64,000 bases of DNA from Bacteroides propionicigenes. Lineage in GTDB: Bacteria; Bacteroidota; Bacteroidia; Bacteroidales; Bacteroidaceae. The first letter of the stretch is position 1, and each line of letters opens with the position of its first letter. The notes under the pieces were generated by a model that saw only the letters and a program-made list of their open reading frames with translations, ran no database searches and was not told the DNA's origin. Below are positions 26,741-36,284 of the stretch, one piece after another. Position numbers and translations under genes: made by a program. The stretch spans positions 124,001 through 188,000 of the forward strand of contig NZ_JAHBBW010000002.1 in the NCBI RefSeq assembly GCF_018390535.1. Reading direction: 5' to 3'.

Positions 26741-28588
26741 ATGGCAAACGACATGATGGTCAAAGAACTGGAGCAAGTGGTAGTCCGCTTCTCCGGAGAC
26801 TCCGGTGACGGTATGCAACTCGCCGGCAACATCTTTTCAACAGTTTCGGCTACGGTAGGTAATGACATCAGTACATTCCCTGACTATCCGGCAGACATCC
26901 GCGCCCCGCAAGGTTCGCTGACGGGTGTATCCGGTTTTCAGGTGCATATCGGTGCAAACAAGGTCTATACCCCCGGTGACAAATGCGATGTGCTGGTAGC
27001 AATGAATGCCGCTGCATTGAAAACGCAATATAAGTTTGCCAAATCTACCGCATGCATCATCATTGATACGGATGCATTCCAGAAGTCGGATTTGGAGAAG
27101 GCAGCTTTCAAGACAGATGACCCCATCGAAGAAATGGGAATCAAACAGGATGTCATTGCCGCCCCTATCTCCAAAATGGTGAAAGACTGCCTTGCCGACA
27201 CGGGTATGGACAACAAATCCATGCTGAAGTGCCGCAATATGTTCGCAGTGGGACTGGTATGCTGGCTGTTCAACCGCGACCTGACAATAGCCGAAGACTT
27301 CATCCGCGAGAAATTCGCCAAGAAGCCCGAAATCGCAGAAGCCAATATCAAAGTTATCCGCGCCGGATACGACTACGGACACAATACCCACGCATCCGTT
27401 GCCCACACTTACAAGATTGAAAGTAAGGTAAAGACGCCCGGACGCTATATGGACATCACAGGCAACAAAGCCACAGCCTACGGTTTCATTGCCGCTGCCG
27501 AGAAAGCCGGTTTGAAGCTGTATTTGGGTTCTTACCCCATCACTCCCGCAACCGATGTGCTGCACGAACTCTCCAAACACAAATCACTGGGTGTAATGAC
27601 CGTACAGTGCGAAGACGAGATTTCCGGTTGCGCCTCTGCCGTCGGAGCATCCTTTGCCGGAGCATTGGCGGTTACTTCCACTTCCGGACCGGGTATCTGT
27701 CTGAAATCGGAAGCGATGAACCTCGCCGTTATTATGGAGTTGCCGCTGGTAGTACTCGACGTACAGCGCGGCGGTCCGGCAACAGGTCTGCCCACCAAGT
27801 CCGAACAGACCGACCTGCTGCAAGTGCTCTTCGGACGCAACGGCGAAAGCCCTATGCCCGTACTTGCCGCCACCTCACCGACAGATTGCTTTGAATGCGC
27901 CTATATGGCATCCAAAATAGCTTTGGAGCACATGACTCCCGTCGTATTGCTTACAGACGCTTTCGTTGCCAACGGATCGGCAGCATGGAAGTTGCCCAAG
28001 CTTGCCGATTATCCCGTTATCGTTCCTACTTACGTACGTCCCGAAATGCAGGGTTCATGGACACCCTACCAACGTGATGAAAAGACCGGCAGCCGCTATT
28101 GGGCTATCCCCGGAACAGAAGGCTTCACCCACATCCTCGGCGGATTGGAAAAGGACAACAAGACAGGCGCCATCTCCACCGACCCGGAAAACCATGACCT
28201 GATGACCCGTCTGCGTGCCGAGAAGATTGCAAAAATCGAAGTACCCGACGTAGAGGTAGAAGGCGACAAGGACGATGCCGACCTGCTGATTGTCGGTTTC
28301 GGCGGTACCTACGGTCATCTGCACGCTGCGATGGACGAACTTCGTGCAGCCGGCAAGAAAGTAGCCCTCGCCCACTTCAAGTTCATCAACCCGCTGCCCA
28401 AGAATACGGCGGAAGTGATGAAACGCTACAAGAAAGTAGTGGTGGCAGAACAGAATATGGGACAGTTTGCCGGATACCTGCGTATGAAAGTAGACGGATT
28501 CGTTCCTTATCAGTTCAACCAAGTGAAAGGTCAGCCCTTCTTGGTAAACGAGTTAGTACAAGCATTTGAGGAGATTATCAAAAACTAA
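26741..28588 (+). CDS. korA: 2-oxoacid:ferredoxin oxidoreductase, alpha subunit (fused gamma-alpha)
   Basis: 615 residues. The N-terminal gamma domain (about 1-190) has VVRFSGDSGDGMQLAGNIF. The following alpha domain has GSYPITPATDVLHELSKH and the pyrimidine-binding region with TSGPGICLKSEAMNLAV and ERGG-like VQRGGPATGLPTKSEQTDLL. With the beta subunit encoded 14 bp downstream it forms a TPP-dependent enzyme that joins CO2-level and ferredoxin redox chemistry to a 2-oxoacid and CoA. The domain order and the two-subunit form are typical of 2-oxoglutarate:ferredoxin oxidoreductase. Related 2-oxoacid enzymes cannot be ruled out by sequence reading alone. Confidence 0.9.
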   Translation: MANDMMVKELEQVVVRFSGDSGDGMQLAGNIFSTVSATVGNDISTFPDYPADIRAPQGSLTGVSGFQVHIGANKVYTPGDKCDVLVAMNAAALKTQYKFAKSTACIIIDTDAFQKSDLEKAAFKTDDPIEEMGIKQDVIAAPISKMVKDCLADTGMDNKSMLKCRNMFAVGLVCWLFNRDLTIAEDFIREKFAKKPEIAEANIKVIRAGYDYGHNTHASVAHTYKIESKVKTPGRYMDITGNKATAYGFIAAAEKAGLKLYLGSYPITPATDVLHELSKHKSLGVMTVQCEDEISGCASAVGASFAGALAVTSTSGPGICLKSEAMNLAVIMELPLVVLDVQRGGPATGLPTKSEQTDLLQVLFGRNGESPMPVLAATSPTDCFECAYMASKIALEHMTPVVLLTDAFVANGSAAWKLPKLADYPVIVPTYVRPEMQGSWTPYQRDEKTGSRYWAIPGTEGFTHILGGLEKDNKTGAISTDPENHDLMTRLRAEKIAKIEVPDVEVEGDKDDADLLIVGFGGTYGHLHAAMDELRAAGKKVALAHFKFINPLPKNTAEVMKRYKKVVVAEQNMGQFAGYLRMKVDGFVPYQFNQVKGQPFLVNELVQAFEEIIKN

Positions 28589-28602
28589 AAACGAAAAGAA
28601 CT

Positions 28603-29607
28603 ATGTGCGAATATACAGCAAAAGACTTCAAGAAAGGGCAACCCCGCTGGTGTCCGGGTTGCGGTGACCACTTTTTCCTCGCATCTCTGCATAAGGCTAT
28701 GGCCGAAATCGGCGTACCGCCTCATCAGACAGCGGTAATTTCAGGTATCGGCTGCTCCAGCCGTCTGCCCCACTATATGAATACGTATGGCATGAACACC
28801 ATCCACGGACGTGCCGCAGCCATCGCTACGGGTTGTAAGGTCACTAATCCGGAACTCGCCGTATGGCAGGTGAGCGGAGACGGTGACGGGCTTGCCATCG
28901 GCGGCAACCACTTCATCCATGCCAACCGTCGTAACATCAATCTGAACATGATTCTGCTGAACAACCGCATCTACGGTTTGACAAAAGGACAATACTCCCC
29001 GACGTCTCCCCGCGGCTTCGTCAGCAAATCATCTCCCTACGGTACGGTAGAAGACCCGTTCCAGCCGGCAGAACTCTGTTTCGGTGCACGCGGACATTTC
29101 TTCGCACGTGCCGTAGCCACGGATGCAGCCGGAACAATAGAGGTTCTGAAAGCCGCCTACAACCATAAAGGTACGAGTGTCTGCGAGATTCTCCAGAACT
29201 GCGTAATCTTCAACAACGGCACACACGACTCTGTTGCCAAAAAAGAAGACCGCGCCAAGAACGCCATTTATCTGGAACACGGCAAGCCTATGCTCTTCGG
29301 CGAAAACAACGAATACGGGCTGATGCAGGAAGGCTTTGGACTGAAAGTGGTGAAACTCGGTGAAAACGGTATTACGGAAAAGGACATCCTCATCCACGAC
29401 GCTCATTGCGAGGACAACACCCTGCAACTGAAACTCGCCTTGATGGAAGGTCCCGACTTCCCGATTGCCCTCGGTGTAATCCGCGATGTGGAAGCTCCGA
29501 CTTACGATGATGCCGTACATGCTCAAATCGAAGAAGTATCCGCCAAGAAGAAATACCACAACTTCGAAGAACTGCTGATGACAAATGATACTTGGGAAGT
29601 GAAATAA
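28603..29607 (+). CDS. korB: 2-oxoacid:ferredoxin oxidoreductase, beta subunit
   Basis: 334 residues. It has RWCPGCGDHFFLASLHKAM near the N-terminus, whose cysteines, with others, bind the 4Fe-4S cluster. The TPP-Mg binding block is GDGDGLAIGGNHFIHANRRN, then NNRIYGLTKGQYSPTS. There is no separate ferredoxin domain. It pairs with the alpha subunit upstream (14-bp gap, same strand) and is followed by a strong terminator, so korAB is a two-gene operon. It probably supplies 2-oxoglutarate for glutamate synthesis from succinyl-CoA under anaerobic conditions (inference from Bacteroides metabolism). Confidence 0.92.
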   Translation: MCEYTAKDFKKGQPRWCPGCGDHFFLASLHKAMAEIGVPPHQTAVISGIGCSSRLPHYMNTYGMNTIHGRAAAIATGCKVTNPELAVWQVSGDGDGLAIGGNHFIHANRRNINLNMILLNNRIYGLTKGQYSPTSPRGFVSKSSPYGTVEDPFQPAELCFGARGHFFARAVATDAAGTIEVLKAAYNHKGTSVCEILQNCVIFNNGTHDSVAKKEDRAKNAIYLEHGKPMLFGENNEYGLMQEGFGLKVVKLGENGITEKDILIHDAHCEDNTLQLKLALMEGPDFPIALGVIRDVEAPTYDDAVHAQIEEVSAKKKYHNFEELLMTNDTWEVK

Positions 29608-29642
29608 CTCTTCACAGAACAGGAATCCAATTTATACTCATA

Positions 29643-29704
29643 CCCCTTCCACCCTCCACATCCCTTTATTCATGGGGGATAGCGAGTGGAAGGGGCTTTT
29701 TTAT
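29643..29704 (+). terminator. Terminator of korAB
   Basis: Arms CCCCTTCCAC (29643-29652) and GTGGAAGGGG (29686-29695) form a 10-bp GC-rich stem, with CTTTTTTA following. It starts 35 bp after the korB stop. Confidence 0.85.
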
Positions 29705-29810
29705 GCCTCTATATCCCCAATAGGTATAGTGAAACATCACAACGCTTCGTTCCAAATACAACGAAGCACGATATAAAACCACGATATACACATAGCAAAA
29801 CCTCGTTTTC

Positions 29811-29898
29811 CAGCTGCGGGCTCTATAGTTGCCAACTGCAGGCCGCGCGGTTGCCATATGCGGGCTGTTCGGCCCGCAACTGCGGGACGAAGAAAAGG
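29811..29898. repeat. 22-bp-periodic repeat element B
   Basis: Four units start exactly 22 bp apart at 29811, 29833, 29855 and 29877. Each begins CA-N-CTGC(A/G)GG or CATATGCGGG, and units 1 and 2 end in GTTGC. A GCGGGC/GCCCGC hairpin (29860-29865, 29872-29877) lies within. The motif TAGCAAAACCTCGTTT stands just upstream (29793-29808) and recurs beside element D at 47732-47747. Confidence 0.75.
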
Positions 29899-30192
29899 AC
29901 GAAGCATTATCACATTTTGCATATGGCAAAACAACATTCTTCATGCTGTTTCCCGGAGAAAAGCACGAAGGGTAACTGTGGAATCATGGCACACATTTGT
30001 AGACTTTTTCCACAACTATCCACACCACACATACATATATTATAAGTATTTATAAAAGAATAAATAACTGAATATCATCTATATAAATCGGCATAAGGCC
30101 ACTGCATCCCGTTTTGGCATACCGCTTGCTCCATATTATCTGCAAAAATTCCAACGGATTTAATTATACAAGGCAATAATTATTGTAGAAAT

Positions 30193-33100
30193 ATGAAGTT
30201 CATTAAGAGAGAATGGGGCGACGCTTCGCATTGGAAGCTGCACCTTCACAAGGGATTAGTTATTATGGGTATGGCATTGGCGTTTCTTTTTGCGGGAAAC
30301 GCCTATGCACAAGAGGTTAAAACTATCAAAGGTACTGTAAGAGATGTGACGGGCGAACCGCTTATCGGCGCCAGTGTCATAGAAAAAGGCACTAACAACG
30401 GTGTCATTACGGATGTGGACGGAAACTTTACACTGAAAGTACCCGCCGACGCAACGCTATCCATAGCCTATATGGGCTATGCCACCCGTGAAATCAGGCT
30501 GGCAAAGCGCAAGAAGCAAGGCGATTTGAGAGTGACTCTAAGAGAAGACTCGCAGCAACTGAAAGAGGTGGTTGTCACAGCGATGGGCATCAAGAAAGAT
30601 ACCAAACGACTGGGTTACGCCGTCAGCACCATCGAATCGGACGAGATAGTAAAGGCGGGAGCCACCAACTTCGCATCCGCCATGTACGGCAAGGCGCCGG
30701 GCATCCGCATCACACAGACGCAGGGCGGTTCTGCCGGCGCAGTATCCATCAATGTACGCGGGCTGACATCCATCACGGGAAACAACCAACCGCTTATCAT
30801 TCTGGACGGTGTGCCCATCCGCAACGGCGGAACGGGCAAAAGCACCGACTTCGCCGAATTCGGCAACGACGGGCAGATACGTTCCAACGGGCTGGTAGAC
30901 ATCAATCCGGAAGACATTGAAAGCGTCAGTGTGCTGAAAGGCGCTTCTGCCACAGCACTCTACGGCTCGGAAGCGGCGAACGGTGCGGTAGTTATCACCA
31001 GCAAGCGTGCCAAAAGCGGCAAGCTGACGGTGGACTTCACAGCACAGGTAACCGCCAACCTGCCCGCCTATCTGCCGAAAGTGCAAACATCGTACGGACC
31101 GGGGCGTTACAATACGGAATACAGTGATTACGAGAAACAGACCGGCGGCTTCTACCAGCGCACCATGAACGGCGAAAGCTACAAAAGCCTGTACAACACT
31201 ACCATGTCCTTCGGTCCGAAATACGACGGAAGCGATGTGCTGTATTGGGACGGCAAAGTCCGCCCCTACCTACCGGCTACGGACAATCCGTGGAAGGAGT
31301 TGTTCCGCACGGGCTGGAACCAGACGTACAACCTCGCCATCTCGCAGGGTACGGAGACAAGCAGCAACCGATTCTCCTACACCTTTATGGACGAAATGCC
31401 GAATGCGCTGACGGGCAGCTTTACAAAGCACAACTTCAAACTGACGGGTTCTTACAAACTCGCCAAGCCGCTGACGCTGGAATACTCGCTGAACTACATC
31501 ATACAGGACGTAAAAGACCGTCCGCAAACGTCATTGAACCTGTACGGAAGTTTCAGCAATATGTTTTCGTCCTTCATGGATATTCCTTACCTGAAGCAGA
31601 GCTATGTCACCAGTCTGGGTTATCGCAACACATACGCCATAGGCGGTGACGCCACACTTACGCCGGACGAGGCATGGGCCTACAACCCCGGATATCTGAA
31701 CGGCGTATCGAATATGCTTTGGAATATGTATCACCACCACAGCAAGGAGACGGAGAACCGCCTCATCGGTATGATACGTCCCACTTGGCAGATAACCAAT
31801 TGGCTGAGCCTCCGCGCACAAATCGCCACGGACATCACGGACACCAAGCAAACATTGGAGTATGAAACGGAGCGCCCCAACTCACTATACGACCCCAGCG
31901 GCAGTTTCCAGAACATCAACCGCCGCTACGACATCGTGTACGGTGATGTAATGTTGAACTTCAACTATAACATCCGCCGCTTCGACATTGCCGCCACGCT
32001 GGGTTGGACAGGACGTTACGAAAACATGAACAATATGCGCGTTTCCACCAACGGCGGTCTGGTTACGGAAAACTGGTTCGACCTTAACGCCAGCCGTTAC
32101 ACTGCCAGCAGCACGCTGCAGCGTATGGAACTGCTGAAAACGGGATATATGGGTACGCTGAGTCTGGGATGGGACAACTACCTGTTTCTCGAACTGACGG
32201 GACGGCAGGAGCGTTCGTCCACGCTGAAAGACCAAAGCTTTTTCTATCCATCAGCCAACCTCAGCTTCCTGTTCTCCAACGCTTTCCGTATGCCGGCGTG
32301 GTGGAATCACGGCAAACTCCGTCTCTCATACGGCATCGTAGGCAACGCACCGGAAACGTATGCCGCCAACGTCATCTACGAACAAGGTTCGGACAACGGC
32401 TTCACATGGAACTATGTGCCTTCTTCATGGGGCAACGCCAACATCCGACCCGAAAAGAAGTATGAATACGAAATAGGATTTGAAAGCAAGTTCCTCAACA
32501 ACCGCGTGGGCTTCGATGTATCGTACTACAACAACCGCGTGAAAGACCAGATACTTTCCACCCCCCAACCCTCTACTTCGGGCGTGAAGTATGTGCTGAT
32601 GAATGTGGGAGAGGTGGCCAATGAAGGATGGGACATCTCCGTAAGCGCCACGCCGATACTGACCAAAGACTTCCGCTGGGACTTGACAGCCAACTACGGC
32701 ATCTATCGCAATAAGGTTGTGAAACTTGCCGAGGGCGTACCCTACCTCGAAATATCCAATATAGGCGGTGGCGGAGCCAAGATACAAGCCGTAGAGGGCC
32801 GCCCGATGGGTGACATCTACGTACAAGTGCCCCAAGTGAACGAAAACGGCGATTATCTGGTATCGGACAAAGGCCTTTACTTGAACCAGACGGACCTGCA
32901 GAGAGTGGGTAACATCAACCCTGACGGTGTAGGCGGTTTGTTCAGTTCATTCTCCTACAAGAACATATTCTTGGATTTCAGCATCGACTTCCGCATCGGC
33001 GGCGATGTCATCAATGAAATGTACCAATACTCCACCGCATCGGGTCTGACACCGGAATCGCTGCAATACCGCGATACGGAACATGGCGGTTTGTCTTACT

Positions 33101-33576
33101 ACTATCCGGGCAACAACAATGCCAGCGGTGTGCCTGTACAGGTAGACCCTTCACTCGGTGCAGGCCCTAACGGAGAAGTGATTTACCACGACGGCGTTAT
33201 TCTGCCGGGTGTGGTGGCTTCCACAGGCGAGAAGAACACACGCATCATCCCTGCCGGATACTACTACAACCAGACCTACAACTGGGGTACTCAACCCGAA
33301 CAATATACGTACCGCCACTCGGTATTCGACAATACATACGTAAAGCTGCGCGAATTGACTGTCGGCTACCAGTTTCCGGAAAAGCTAGTTTCCAAACTGG
33401 GCATGACGCGGCTAAGTGTTTCGGTGTTCGGCCGCAACCTGTTCTACTTCTACAAAGCGCTGAAGAACTACGACGCAGAATCTTCCGTAGGAACATCTTG
33501 GGCAAGCCAAGCGGTAGTGGGCGGCTCCACTACGGCAACACGTAATTTCGGCGTCTCGTTACGGGCAAGTTTTTAG
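30193..33576 (+). CDS. SusC/RagA-family TonB-linked outer-membrane transporter
   Basis: 1127 residues. The long N-terminus (signal cleavage near AYA-Q, residue 39) leads to a carboxypeptidase-regulatory-like domain (about 43-120: IKGTVRDVTGEPLIGASVIEKG). A TonB box/plug region with LKEVVVTAMGIKK and NVRGLTSITGNNQPLIILDGVP follows. The rest is a 22-strand-type barrel ending in NFGVSLRASF. SusC-type transporters import glycans or peptides captured by their SusD partner, using TonB energy. The SusD-like gene follows 36 bp downstream. No enzyme, sensor or sigma/anti-sigma gene is linked, so the substrate cannot be predicted. Confidence 0.93.
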   Translation: MKFIKREWGDASHWKLHLHKGLVIMGMALAFLFAGNAYAQEVKTIKGTVRDVTGEPLIGASVIEKGTNNGVITDVDGNFTLKVPADATLSIAYMGYATREIRLAKRKKQGDLRVTLREDSQQLKEVVVTAMGIKKDTKRLGYAVSTIESDEIVKAGATNFASAMYGKAPGIRITQTQGGSAGAVSINVRGLTSITGNNQPLIILDGVPIRNGGTGKSTDFAEFGNDGQIRSNGLVDINPEDIESVSVLKGASATALYGSEAANGAVVITSKRAKSGKLTVDFTAQVTANLPAYLPKVQTSYGPGRYNTEYSDYEKQTGGFYQRTMNGESYKSLYNTTMSFGPKYDGSDVLYWDGKVRPYLPATDNPWKELFRTGWNQTYNLAISQGTETSSNRFSYTFMDEMPNALTGSFTKHNFKLTGSYKLAKPLTLEYSLNYIIQDVKDRPQTSLNLYGSFSNMFSSFMDIPYLKQSYVTSLGYRNTYAIGGDATLTPDEAWAYNPGYLNGVSNMLWNMYHHHSKETENRLIGMIRPTWQITNWLSLRAQIATDITDTKQTLEYETERPNSLYDPSGSFQNINRRYDIVYGDVMLNFNYNIRRFDIAATLGWTGRYENMNNMRVSTNGGLVTENWFDLNASRYTASSTLQRMELLKTGYMGTLSLGWDNYLFLELTGRQERSSTLKDQSFFYPSANLSFLFSNAFRMPAWWNHGKLRLSYGIVGNAPETYAANVIYEQGSDNGFTWNYVPSSWGNANIRPEKKYEYEIGFESKFLNNRVGFDVSYYNNRVKDQILSTPQPSTSGVKYVLMNVGEVANEGWDISVSATPILTKDFRWDLTANYGIYRNKVVKLAEGVPYLEISNIGGGGAKIQAVEGRPMGDIYVQVPQVNENGDYLVSDKGLYLNQTDLQRVGNINPDGVGGLFSSFSYKNIFLDFSIDFRIGGDVINEMYQYSTASGLTPESLQYRDTEHGGLSYYYPGNNNASGVPVQVDPSLGAGPNGEVIYHDGVILPGVVASTGEKNTRIIPAGYYYNQTYNWGTQPEQYTYRHSVFDNTYVKLRELTVGYQFPEKLVSKLGMTRLSVSVFGRNLFYFYKALKNYDAESSVGTSWASQAVVGGSTTATRNFGVSLRASF

Positions 33577-33612
33577 AAAATTGAGAATTGAAAAATTAAG
33601 AATTGAGAGTTA

Positions 33613-35307
33613 ATGACAATGGATATGAAAAAGATACATATAAGGGCATTCGTTTTATCGGGAGCTATGCTGATGGCTGCTTCCGGCTGTACGGATTCTG
33701 ACTTCGACAGCAAGTACGAAGATCCTTCAAAGGTCAATCAAGTCACTATCAGCAACCTGATGGTGGGAGTTTTCCAAAAAGTGAAAGATTACGATGTCTA
33801 TGAGTACGGACGGTTCTTCGGTTTCGACTCACAATTTGTAGGCAAGTATGCACAGACATTCGGATATAGCAACTCCGGCAGCATGTACAGTCCCGGATAT
33901 GCGCCTGCCATAGACGGGCAATGGGATAATCTGTACTCGGCAATGATGCAATACCGCAAAATGGAATCACTGTACAATGAAGAGAACGACAGCCAAAAAG
34001 CACAGGACGAAGCCTTTATGCTGGCAGCCAAAGTGCAACTGTACGACTTCTTTGCCGCAACAGTGGACATTTTCGGAGATATGCCCTTCTCCAAAGCGTG
34101 TACCCTGCCGCTGACTAACGACGTAAACGGTTCTTACGCTCCTTATGACAAGGCGGAAGATATCTATAAAACGATACTTAGCGAACTGAAAGAGACAGCC
34201 CCGCGTTTCCGTTCGGTAACCACACCGAAAAATTTCAGTACTCAGGATTTCATCAACTTAGGGGATATGGATAAATGGGAACGCTATACAAACTCTCTGC
34301 GCCTGCGCCTTGCCATACGCGTAGCCGCACAGGGGGCTTTGCAGGAGGAAGGCCGCGCAACCATCAAAGAGATATTGGAAAATCCCGCCGACTATCCGTT
34401 GGTGGATGAACAGGAGAACAACATCTTCATCATCAACCAAAAGTCCGGACAGCTGAACTTCACTGCCGGCAGCGGATTGGGCGACTGGGTTACAAACCGC
34501 CTTGCTTCAGGCGCTGTCATAGACCGTATGCTAAGTCACGGCAACTATGACATGACCGGCAATGATCCGCTAAGCGGCGTCTACATCAAAGGCGAAGACG
34601 ATCCCCGCATCTTGCTGAACTACAACCCCGTCACCATCACCAACCGTGAAACCGGACAAGTGGACGAGCACCGCTATCTCGGCACAGACCTCACTGTGGC
34701 AGACGAACTGACGGAGTATTACAACGCCCAAGCACAGGATGAAGTGAATACCGCCAACAAGGGATTCTCACAGATTACGCAAAGAGGCTTTTTCTGGGAA
34801 AACGACAAATTCGACATGTTAATAATAGCTTCACCCGAAATACACTTCCTGAAAGCGGAAGCCTATGCCATGGGATATGGCGTGGCACAGGATATGGCGA
34901 AAGCGGAAGAGGAATTCAAAACGGCTGTCAGCCAATCCATCGCACTGTATTACTATTATGACTCAATAGGGTCGGGAGAAAACTGCCGCCGTTACGAGGC
35001 TCCCGCCAATGAAGAGATTGCGGACTTTGCCAATGCCAAATGGAACAGTACGGCATATGCAGACAAACTGGATGCCATCATAACGCAGAAATGGCTGCAT
35101 TTCGGCTTCCTTGCCAGCCGCGAAGCGTGGAGTGATATCCGCCGTACAGGCTATCCTTCGGGACTGGTCTTCCCGGAAGTCTCGGGTACTATTCCCAATG
35201 TGCCGAACCGCTGGAGATACCCAAGCACGGAAGTGAATTATAATCCGTACTATAAGGATGTAGCGGATAAGGATACCTATACGGAGAAGCTGTTCTGGGC
35301 TAAATAA
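33613..35307 (+). CDS. SusD/RagB-family surface lipoprotein
   Basis: 564 residues with a lipoprotein signal (Cys26 in MAASGC) and the SusD-like alpha-helical fold. The N-terminal region YEDPSKVNQVTISNLMVGVF and the block FFAATVDIFGDMPFSKA are typical of the second SusD-like family. The C-terminal LHFGFLASREAWSDIRRTGYPSGL is also characteristic. It forms the lid over the SusC barrel and captures ligand outside the cell. It ends 11 bp before the converging upp gene with no clear terminator between them. Confidence 0.92.
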   Translation: MTMDMKKIHIRAFVLSGAMLMAASGCTDSDFDSKYEDPSKVNQVTISNLMVGVFQKVKDYDVYEYGRFFGFDSQFVGKYAQTFGYSNSGSMYSPGYAPAIDGQWDNLYSAMMQYRKMESLYNEENDSQKAQDEAFMLAAKVQLYDFFAATVDIFGDMPFSKACTLPLTNDVNGSYAPYDKAEDIYKTILSELKETAPRFRSVTTPKNFSTQDFINLGDMDKWERYTNSLRLRLAIRVAAQGALQEEGRATIKEILENPADYPLVDEQENNIFIINQKSGQLNFTAGSGLGDWVTNRLASGAVIDRMLSHGNYDMTGNDPLSGVYIKGEDDPRILLNYNPVTITNRETGQVDEHRYLGTDLTVADELTEYYNAQAQDEVNTANKGFSQITQRGFFWENDKFDMLIIASPEIHFLKAEAYAMGYGVAQDMAKAEEEFKTAVSQSIALYYYYDSIGSGENCRRYEAPANEEIADFANAKWNSTAYADKLDAIITQKWLHFGFLASREAWSDIRRTGYPSGLVFPEVSGTIPNVPNRWRYPSTEVNYNPYYKDVADKDTYTEKLFWAK

Positions 35308-35318
35308 GGCAATACGGA

Positions 35319-35978
35319 CTACAACTTATCTCCGAATGCCAAGTCTCCGGCATCACCCAATCCCGGAACAATATAGGAGTGTTCGTTCATGTCCGGATCG
35401 ATGGCGCCGCACCACAAAGAGACTTCATCCCCCGGAAAAAGTCTCTGCAAATGGTCTACCCCCTGTTGGCTGGCAATCACACAGGCAATCTGCAACTTAG
35501 CGGGCGTGCCTTTGGTAAGGAAAGCCTTCCATGCAAGTTCCATGCTTTCGCCCGTGGCAAGCATCGGGTCAACCAGTAACAGCGTCTTGCCGGAAAGGTC
35601 GGGAGTGGCGATATACTCGATGTGCACATCCACCGTACGGCACTCCTTATCTTTATAATAGCGGTAAGCGGAAACAAAAGCATTGCCTGCACGGTCAAAT
35701 ACATTCAAGAAGCCGGTATGCAAAGGAAGCCCCGCACGAAAAACGGTGGCAATCACCACATCATCATCGAAAGTGCTGACAGGGGCTATCCCCAGCGGTG
35801 TTTGCACTTGCTTTTCTGAATAGGTCAGTTCCTTACTCATTTCATACGCCATAATTTCACCGATACGTTCGATGTTCCGGCGGAAACGCATACGGTCGGA
35901 CTGCACTTGCACGTCGCGTATTTCCGCCACGTATTGATTCAAGACTGAGTTAGTCTCGGCAAAGTTGATAACTTTCAT
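35319..35978 (-). CDS. upp: Uracil phosphoribosyltransferase
   Basis: 219 residues. It carries the PRPP-binding loop LLVDPMLATGESM and the uracil-binding C-terminal stretch with AFGDKL at the end. It converts uracil plus PRPP to UMP in pyrimidine salvage. The length agrees with the family. A near-consensus -7 box (TTACTTTG on the minus strand, complement of 36037-36044) lies about 60 bp upstream. The gene stands alone on its strand. Confidence 0.93.
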   Translation of the reverse strand: MKVINFAETNSVLNQYVAEIRDVQVQSDRMRFRRNIERIGEIMAYEMSKELTYSEKQVQTPLGIAPVSTFDDDVVIATVFRAGLPLHTGFLNVFDRAGNAFVSAYRYYKDKECRTVDVHIEYIATPDLSGKTLLLVDPMLATGESMELAWKAFLTKGTPAKLQIACVIASQQGVDHLQRLFPGDEVSLWCGAIDPDMNEHSYIVPGLGDAGDLAFGDKL

Positions 35979-36284
35979 TCGTTTATTATCAGATTAATAT
36001 GTATTGGTTATTCCGTATATTGATAGAATAGAAATGCAAAGTAAACGATTTCCACTTAATTTGCAACATTCAGTTTGCAGATATTGTTATGGTTTTATAA
36101 AAGATTTCCTATTACAGAAAAATTTCTCTAATTGGATGTTTCTTTTAAAATAAAGTATTACTTTTGTAGTCGCAAAAACAAGGGTCTTACTGAAAAGTGC
36201 GTTCTTTCATAGATTCGCCCCCTTGCAATAAGGTAAAAGAAAGAGATTATAAACCAAATACCAATTTTAAAAATCTTAAAAGAA
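35979..36284. other. Divergent region between upp and pckA
   Basis: 306 bp. It contains the near-consensus upp promoter box at 36037-36044 and the pckA -7 box at 36159-36166, followed by a pckA leader of about 110 nt. I could not find a stable attenuator hairpin or riboswitch in the leader. Confidence 0.5.
36159..36166 (+). promoter_or_regulatory. -7 promoter box of pckA
   Basis: TACTTTTG is an exact TAnnTTTG match, 118 bp upstream of the pckA start codon, implying a long untranslated leader. Confidence 0.6.

Larger units (their letters stand above)
29608..30192. other. Long intergenic region between korB and susC-like gene
   Basis: 585 bp. It contains the korAB terminator (29643-29704), a hairpin around GCTTCGTT/AACGAAGC (29746-29767), repeat element B (29811-29898), and a near-palindrome TTTTGC-ATAT-GGCAAAA at about 29924-29940. 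The last 250 bp hold the leader and promoter of the susC-like gene; no clean TAnnTTTG was found there. No small coding frame with a believable start was seen. Confidence 0.6.

Noticed and set aside
30006..30024. Two DnaA-box-like sequences (TTTTCCACA, CTATCCACA) 10 bp apart, suggesting a replication origin
   Set aside because: Only two imperfect boxes, no dnaA, no AT-rich unwinding element with further boxes, and no change of gene direction typical of an origin. Expected by chance in a 64-kb AT-rich window.
36167..36284. Riboswitch or attenuator in the long pckA leader
   Set aside because: No conserved riboswitch core or terminator/antiterminator hairpin could be found by eye.
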